A DNA stretch of 27,044 nucleotides. It comes from Flemingiibacterium sp045579105 (lineage in GTDB: Bacteria; Bacillota; Clostridia; Oscillospirales; CAG-272). The stretch lies in the NCBI GenBank assembly GCA_045579105.1, contig JAZNLM010000080.1, forward strand, positions 1 to 27,044, in the 5' to 3' direction. Within the stretch, counting starts at the first letter, position 1. Each line of letters starts with the position of its first letter. This document shows, piece by piece, positions 23,437 to 27,044 of this stretch. The notes beneath the pieces were generated by a model. That model was not told the origin of the DNA and searched no databases. It saw nothing but the letters and a program-made list of their open reading frames with translations. The translations under genes and the position numbers were made by a program.

Positions 23437-23465
23437 ATTGTAGCACATTTCACTCGAAATTGCAA
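23437..23465 (-). promoter_or_regulatory. Promoter of the DUF5722-like gene
   Basis: On the minus strand, -35 TTGCAA (23465-23460), 17-bp spacer, -10 TACAAT (23442-23437), extended TG. Start near 23430, leader about 40 nt. It lies just past the rplS terminator. Confidence 0.75.
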
Positions 23466-23487
23466 CGGTATTTATGAATTTAAGCAA

Positions 23488-23513
23488 AACAAAAAGGCTG
23501 CCGTACGGCAGCC
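23488..23513 (-). terminator. Terminator of rplS
   Basis: GGCTGCC-GTAC-GGCAGCC (23496-23513) followed on the minus strand by TTTTTGTT. A compact, GC-only 7-bp stem. Confidence 0.85.
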
Positions 23514-23538
23514 AATTTTGCTTTTTTGAAACGAGAGA

Positions 23539-23880
23539 TTAGAGCAGTTCCTTAACCTTGGAGCTCTTGCCCACTCTATCACGGAGATAGTAGAGCTTTG
23601 CACGGCGAACCTTACCGCGTCTGATGATTTCAACCTTTTCAACGTTGGGAGAATGTACCGGGAAAGTCTTCTCAACGCCGCAACCGTAAGAAACACGTCT
23701 TACAGTGAAGGTCTCGGAGATACCGCCACCATTCTTAGCGATGATAGTACCCTCGAACATCTGAATTCTCTCTCTGTTGCCCTCTTTGATCTTGTTGTGA
23801 ATCTTAACAGTGTCACCAATGTTAAGTAGGGGGGCATTTTCCTTGAGCTGCTCATTAGTTAAAGCCTTGATTAAATCCAT
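23539..23880 (-). CDS. rplS: 50S ribosomal protein L19
   Basis: 113 residues, standard length, with the L19 signatures FNIGDTVKIHNKI-like region (here LNIGDTVKIHNKIKEG), GGISETFTVRRVSYGCGVEKTFPVHSP and GKVRRAKLYYLRDR. L19 sits at the 30S-50S interface of the ribosome. AAGGAGG precedes the ATG. It has its own promoter and terminator, so it is monocistronic; rimM and trmD, which usually precede rplS, are absent. Confidence 0.97.
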   Translation of the reverse strand: MDLIKALTNEQLKENAPLLNIGDTVKIHNKIKEGNRERIQMFEGTIIAKNGGGISETFTVRRVSYGCGVEKTFPVHSPNVEKVEIIRRGKVRRAKLYYLRDRVGKSSKVKELL

Positions 23881-23979
23881 TTTGGCTTCCTCCTTAAATA
23901 ATTAAGTGATTTGAGGCGTGTTCGTGCAGAGCATTGTCGCAGAGGACCACCCCCACCGCGTATCTTTTGTCACACAGCC
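23881..23979 (-). promoter_or_regulatory. Structured rplS leader, L19-leader candidate
   Basis: The promoter predicts a 99-nt leader. GGCTGTGT near its 5' end can pair with ACACGCC (one bulge) about 65 nt later, enclosing a G-rich GGTGGGGGTGG stretch and CTCTG repeated twice. Ribosomal proteins commonly bind such leaders to control their own synthesis, and L19 leaders are known in Firmicutes; I cannot confirm that this one matches the known consensus. Confidence 0.4.
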
Positions 23980-23984
23980 TATAT

Positions 23985-24013
23985 ATTATATCACACAAAA
24001 AAGAGAATTGCAA
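23985..24013 (-). promoter_or_regulatory. Promoter of rplS
   Basis: On the minus strand, -35 TTGCAA (24013-24008), 17-bp spacer, -10 TATAAT (23990-23985), extended TG. Confidence 0.8.
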
Positions 24014-24037
24014 GTGTTTTTTGAAATTTTTACGGGT

Positions 24038-24052
24038 AATATCGCCGATATT
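24038..24052. promoter_or_regulatory. Operator-like dyad between divergent promoters
   Basis: AATATCG-C-CGATATT, a perfect 7+1+7 inverted repeat, 25 bp upstream of the rplS -35 and 55 bp upstream of the -35 of the gene at 24200. The one-base centre excludes an RNA hairpin of that form and fits a DNA-binding dimer. The rest of 23881-24199 holds only promoters, leaders and T-rich sequence. Confidence 0.35.
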
Positions 24053-24106
24053 TTCGCTATTTTACACCTTTTTTCCCGTCACTGTGAAAAAAATTTTGTA
24101 CTTCGC

Positions 24107-24135
24107 TTTACTTTTGCGCTACATTATGATAAAAT
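24107..24135 (+). promoter_or_regulatory. Promoter of the basic membrane protein / rsuA unit
   Basis: -35 TTTACT (24107-24112), 17-bp spacer, -10 TAAAAT (24130-24135), extended TG. Start near 24142. Confidence 0.55.
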
Positions 24136-24146
24136 ATACTTATATG

Positions 24147-24173
24147 GTTAATAATACCCTCGTGATTATTAAC
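24147..24173 (+). promoter_or_regulatory. Inverted repeat at the transcript start
   Basis: GTTAATAAT (24147-24155) and ATTATTAAC (24165-24173) are perfect complements around a 9-nt spacer, placed about +5 to +31 relative to the predicted start. It may be a repressor site on DNA or a 5' mRNA hairpin; the GGAGG (24184-24188) lies outside it. Confidence 0.45.
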
Positions 24174-24199
24174 GTCACCACTATGGAGGTAAGCGACGT

Positions 24200-24625
24200 A
24201 TGCCTAATATTCCAACACGCCAGCCGATACGCGAGCGTACTGTGCAGCCGCAAAGGCCGGTGCAAAATAACGTACAGCGCCCTATGCCGCCGCAGCAGAG
24301 AAGCACACAAGACCGTGCCCACGCGCAGCCGCAGCGGAACCGTATACCTGCGCAGCAGATGCGCTACGGACATACCGAGCAGATGCATACCCAAAATTCG
24401 AGAAGCGCATCTGAACGTATAAAACCGATACAGCCGCCAAAAAGCACCACGCATAAAACTTTGGCTGCGACCAAATCGAGTTCGCCGGCACGCAAAAAGA
24501 AAAATCGCAAAAAGAGAGAACGCACAACACTTGGTGATTTTCTGCTTTCGTTTTTTGTTGCGCTTTTTGTTTTCGGAGTTGCTGCAATATTTGTGTGCAA
24601 CGCGCTTATATCGCTGTTTACGTAA
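24200..24625 (+). CDS. Basic, disordered single-pass membrane protein, unknown function
   Basis: 141 residues, not recognised. Residues 1-90 are low-complexity and rich in Gln, Pro, Arg; 98-107 is a dense basic cluster (ARKKKNRKKRER); 114-136 is one hydrophobic helix, with only five residues after it. It should be tail-anchored, with the basic disordered part in the cytoplasm, where it could touch nucleic acid, ribosomes or membrane lipids. GGAGG precedes the ATG. Its TAA overlaps the ATG of the pseudouridine synthase gene (TAATG), so the two are co-translated. A longer antisense reading frame covers the same place but lacks a ribosome site and any recognisable content. Confidence 0.75.
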   Translation: MPNIPTRQPIRERTVQPQRPVQNNVQRPMPPQQRSTQDRAHAQPQRNRIPAQQMRYGHTEQMHTQNSRSASERIKPIQPPKSTTHKTLAATKSSSPARKKKNRKKRERTTLGDFLLSFFVALFVFGVAAIFVCNALISLFT

Positions 24626-25332
24626 TGAGAATAGATAAATTATTTTCCGAAATGGGTCTGCTTTCGCGTACGGAAACCAGAAAAGCGGCAAAGGCAGGCA
24701 AAATAACCGTAGATGGTATCCCGGTCAAAAATTGCGATATGCATGTGGACATGCAAAAGAATGAGATTACCTATCTCGGTCAAAAAGTGGTATACAAGCC
24801 CTTCACCTATATAATGCTCAACAAGCCCGAGGGCTACGTTTCCGCCACCGACGACGTGCGCGAGCGCACTGTACTCGAACTGCTCGGTGAACGAGAGCGC
24901 CGCCTTGGGCTTTTCCCGTGCGGACGGCTTGACAAGAACACGCTCGGCCTTTTAATTCTCACCAACGACGGCGAGCTTTGCCACCGACTTATTTCGCCGA
25001 AGCATCATGTTTCAAAGATGTATTATTTCAGGGCGGAGCGCCATATCACAGAAGAAGACAGAGTTCGTCTTGAAAACGGCGTAATGCTCGACGGTGAGCT
25101 TACAAAGCCCGCTAAGCTCACTCTTTGTGAGGACAGCTCATCGGGTTATCTCACGCTGACAGAAGGCAAATTCCACCAAGTCAAGCGTATGCTTGAGTCG
25201 GTGTGCAACAAGGTGATTTACCTTGAGCGTGTAGAGTTCGCAGGATTGCCGCTTGATACAACGCTTGAGCGCGGAGCGTGGCGCGAGCTTACCCCAGACG
25301 AAGAAGCTCATTTAAGATCATTTCTAAACTAA
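24625..25332 (+). CDS. rsuA: RsuA/RluB-family rRNA pseudouridine synthase
   Basis: 235 residues from the ATG at 24625 that overlaps the previous stop; an upstream TTG in frame would extend into the neighbour's membrane segment. Residues 1-45 are an S4 RNA-binding domain (MRIDKLFSEMGLLSRTETRK). The catalytic domain has NKPEGYVSAT (66-75) and the GRLDKNTLGLLILTNDG motif with catalytic Asp103; KFHQVKRML closes it. The short form with a C-terminal GLPLD stretch favours RsuA, which makes pseudouridine 516 in 16S rRNA; RluB or RluE-type specificity cannot be excluded from sequence alone. Confidence 0.88.
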   Translation: MRIDKLFSEMGLLSRTETRKAAKAGKITVDGIPVKNCDMHVDMQKNEITYLGQKVVYKPFTYIMLNKPEGYVSATDDVRERTVLELLGERERRLGLFPCGRLDKNTLGLLILTNDGELCHRLISPKHHVSKMYYFRAERHITEEDRVRLENGVMLDGELTKPAKLTLCEDSSSGYLTLTEGKFHQVKRMLESVCNKVIYLERVEFAGLPLDTTLERGAWRELTPDEEAHLRSFLN

Positions 25333-25333
25333 G

Positions 25334-25353
25334 GACTATAATTGACTATAATT
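25334..25353 (+). repeat. Tandem decamer before tex
   Basis: GACTATAATT occurs twice back to back in the 32 bp between the two genes, each copy holding a TATAAT. No -35 is found at the right distance for either, so a promoter for tex here is possible but weak. Confidence 0.5.
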
Positions 25354-25364
25354 AAGGAGATCGT

Positions 25365-27044
25365 ATGGATATAATAGCAAAACTCGCCGAGGAACTCTCT
25401 CTCGGTGTCGAACAGGTTAAAAATACCGTCGCACTTATTGACGACGGCAACACTATTCCCTTCATCGCGCGTTATCGCAAAGAGGTAACCGGCTCTCTCG
25501 ATGACGAAAAACTGCGCGACCTTTCCGAGCGCCTTACATACCTTCGTAATCTCGAAGCTCGTAAGGCAGAGGTTCACGCGCTCATTTCCGAGCAGGGCAA
25601 GATGACTCCCGAGATCGAAGCTGCACTCAACGCGGCGGCTATTCTCACCGAGGTCGAGGACATATACCGCCCGTACCGTCCGAAGCGTAAAACTCGTGCA
25701 TCGGTTGCACGTGAGCGCGGACTTGAGCCGCTTGCCGAAGCTATAATCGCGCAGGAAGTGTCCTATTCGCCCTCGCTTGATGAGCTTGCGCAGTCATTCG
25801 TTGATCCCGAAAAGGAAGTCGCAACTATGGAAGATGCGTACAACGGTGCTTGCGATATAATCGCCGAGGATATCTCCGACAACGCGGACTTCCGCAAGGC
25901 AATACGCAATCTCACCTTCGCAAACGGTGAAATCGTTTCCGTTGGTAATCCCGAGATAGAGTCCGTTTACACGCAGTACTACGATTACCGCGAGCCGCTC
26001 AAAAAGCTTCCCGGGCACAGAATCCTCGCATTAAACCGTGGTGAGAAGGAAGAATTTTTGAAGGTTTCAATAAACGTTTCACCCGAGATTATTCTGAATT
26101 ATCTTTTCTCGAAAATAGTTAAGACAGGCGAAAGTCCCGCAAAAGCTTACCTTGAGCGCGCTATCATCGACAGCTACGACAGACTTATAGCACCGTCTAT
26201 CGAGCGCGAAATACGCTCCTCACTTTTCGATGATGCATGCGAGGGCGCCCTTAAGGTGTTTGAGGTAAACCTAAAAAATCTCCTTATGCAGCCGCCGATC
26301 AAGGGTAAAACTGCACTTGGTTACGACCCCGGTTACCGTAACGGCTGTAAGCTCGCAGTCGTTGATAAAACCGGCAAAGTACTTGACACCGCAGTTATCT
26401 ACCCAATGAAGCCTCAGTCGCGCACCGAGGAATCAAAACGCATCGTAAAACGTCTGATTTCGGCACACAACGTCGGTGTTATCGCTATCGGAAACGGTAC
26501 AGCATCAAAGGAAAGTGAAATCTTTATCGCCGAGCTTTTAAAGGAAATCAACGCGGATGTAAAATACGCCGTTATCAGCGAAGCCGGCGCATCGGTTTAT
26601 TCCGCATCCAAGCAGGCAACCGAAGAATTTCCGGATTTCGACGTCATGCAGAGAAGCGCGATATCTATCGCAAGACGCCTGCAGGACCCGCTTGCGGAGC
26701 TTGTTAAGATTGACCCCAAAGCCATCGGTGTCGGTCAGTACCAACACGATATGAAGCCTGCCCGTCTTGACGAAGCGCTCGGCGGCGTTGTCGAAGACTG
26801 CGTTAACTCGGTCGGCGTAGACGTAAACACCGCTTCTTATTCCCTACTCTCCTACGTTGCAGGCATTAACGCGACAGCGGCAAAAAATATCGTAAAATAC
26901 CGTGAGGAGAACGGCGAGTTCAAATCGCGCGCGGCTATAAAGAAAGTTCCGCGTATAGGTGACAAGGCATTCGAGCAGTGCGCAGGCTTTCTTCGTGTAT
27001 CCGGCTCTGATGAGATACTCGACTGCACGGGCGTTCACCCCGAG
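25365..27044 (+). CDS. tex: Tex, S1-domain RNA-binding transcription accessory protein (3' end missing)
   Basis: 560 residues are visible before the window ends; the complete protein is usually 710-780. AAGGAG stands before the ATG. The helical N-terminal region has VALIDDGNTIPFIARYRKE and LTEVEDIYRPYRPKRKTRA, both Tex signatures. A YqgF-like RuvC-fold domain begins near 315 with ALGYDPGYRNG (Asp321), and helix-hairpin-helix motifs span about 495-545 (SYVAGINATAAKNIV, then KVPRIGDKAFEQCAGF). The C-terminal S1 domain is beyond the edge. Tex binds nucleic acid and affects transcription and, in some pathogens, toxin expression; its exact role is unsettled. It probably shares the transcript of the preceding two genes. 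Confidence 0.95.
   Translation, partial: MDIIAKLAEELSLGVEQVKNTVALIDDGNTIPFIARYRKEVTGSLDDEKLRDLSERLTYLRNLEARKAEVHALISEQGKMTPEIEAALNAAAILTEVEDIYRPYRPKRKTRASVARERGLEPLAEAIIAQEVSYSPSLDELAQSFVDPEKEVATMEDAYNGACDIIAEDISDNADFRKAIRNLTFANGEIVSVGNPEIESVYTQYYDYREPLKKLPGHRILALNRGEKEEFLKVSINVSPEIILNYLFSKIVKTGESPAKAYLERAIIDSYDRLIAPSIEREIRSSLFDDACEGALKVFEVNLKNLLMQPPIKGKTALGYDPGYRNGCKLAVVDKTGKVLDTAVIYPMKPQSRTEESKRIVKRLISAHNVGVIAIGNGTASKESEIFIAELLKEINADVKYAVISEAGASVYSASKQATEEFPDFDVMQRSAISIARRLQDPLAELVKIDPKAIGVGQYQHDMKPARLDEALGGVVEDCVNSVGVDVNTASYSLLSYVAGINATAAKNIVKYREENGEFKSRAAIKKVPRIGDKAFEQCAGFLRVSGSDEILDCTGVHPE

Noticed and set aside
24140..24691. A 183-codon minus-strand frame over the basic membrane protein gene
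   Set aside because: The plus strand has promoter, GGAGG and an overlapping stop/start with rsuA; the minus frame has none of these.

Overview
The window looks like a chromosomal segment from an anaerobic, gut-type Firmicute (class Clostridia, plausibly Oscillospiraceae/Ruminococcaceae or a relative). The signs are strong GGAGG-type ribosome binding sites, sigma-A promoters with 17-bp spacing, the yajC/TIGR04086 pair, QueH instead of QueG, an oxygen-sensitive NrdG activase, a CPBP protease and DUF853/HerA. This assignment is inference from gene content; there is no rRNA gene in the window. I found no tRNA, CRISPR array, intact insertion sequence or phage gene.

Layout, left to right. Positions 1-1574 hold a uracil permease unit on the minus strand, with the first two codons of a second gene at the left edge. 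Positions 1640-2280 are a gene-poor patch with a small minus-strand unit (promoter, Shine-Dalgarno, tiny overlapping and apparently broken reading frames, terminator), followed by two plus-strand promoters. Next comes a lipoprotein with seven 41-residue His/Cys repeats fused to a metallopeptidase-like domain (2367-4478). Positions 4520-7657 (minus) carry a DUF853/HerA-like ATPase behind a 275-nt leader, a DUF45 metallopeptidase and the tRNA queuosine enzyme QueH. A membrane-anchored SGNH hydrolase runs the other way (7744-8742).

Positions 8789-15147 form one minus-strand operon read in the order large membrane-anchored protein, nrdG, purM-like, ribokinase-like, ruvX, with gaps of 2 to 42 nt. 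MetA and a small helical protein follow on plus (15271-16696). Then come TIGR04086, yajC and a CPBP protease on minus (16736-18630), and a Methyltransf_32-like methyltransferase overlapping a DUF218 protein on plus (18893-20918). A DUF5722-like secreted protein (20962-23391) and rplS (23539-23880) are on minus. The right end is a plus-strand group: a basic single-pass membrane protein, an RsuA-type pseudouridine synthase overlapping it by one base, and tex, which runs off the window.

Most genes are housekeeping: tRNA and rRNA modification (queH, rsuA family), rRNA maturation (ruvX), translation (rplS, tex), nucleotide and methionine metabolism (uraA, purM, nrdG, metA) and secretion (yajC). 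The least ordinary parts are a pair of distant paralogues of a glycoside-hydrolase-like membrane-anchored family, one of which seems to have lost both candidate catalytic glutamates; the His/Cys-repeat lipoprotein; the broken small-ORF unit; and several regulatory RNA candidates, including a terminator hairpin that covers the ribosome binding site of the TIGR04086 gene. I see no clearly new multi-gene defence or mobile system.
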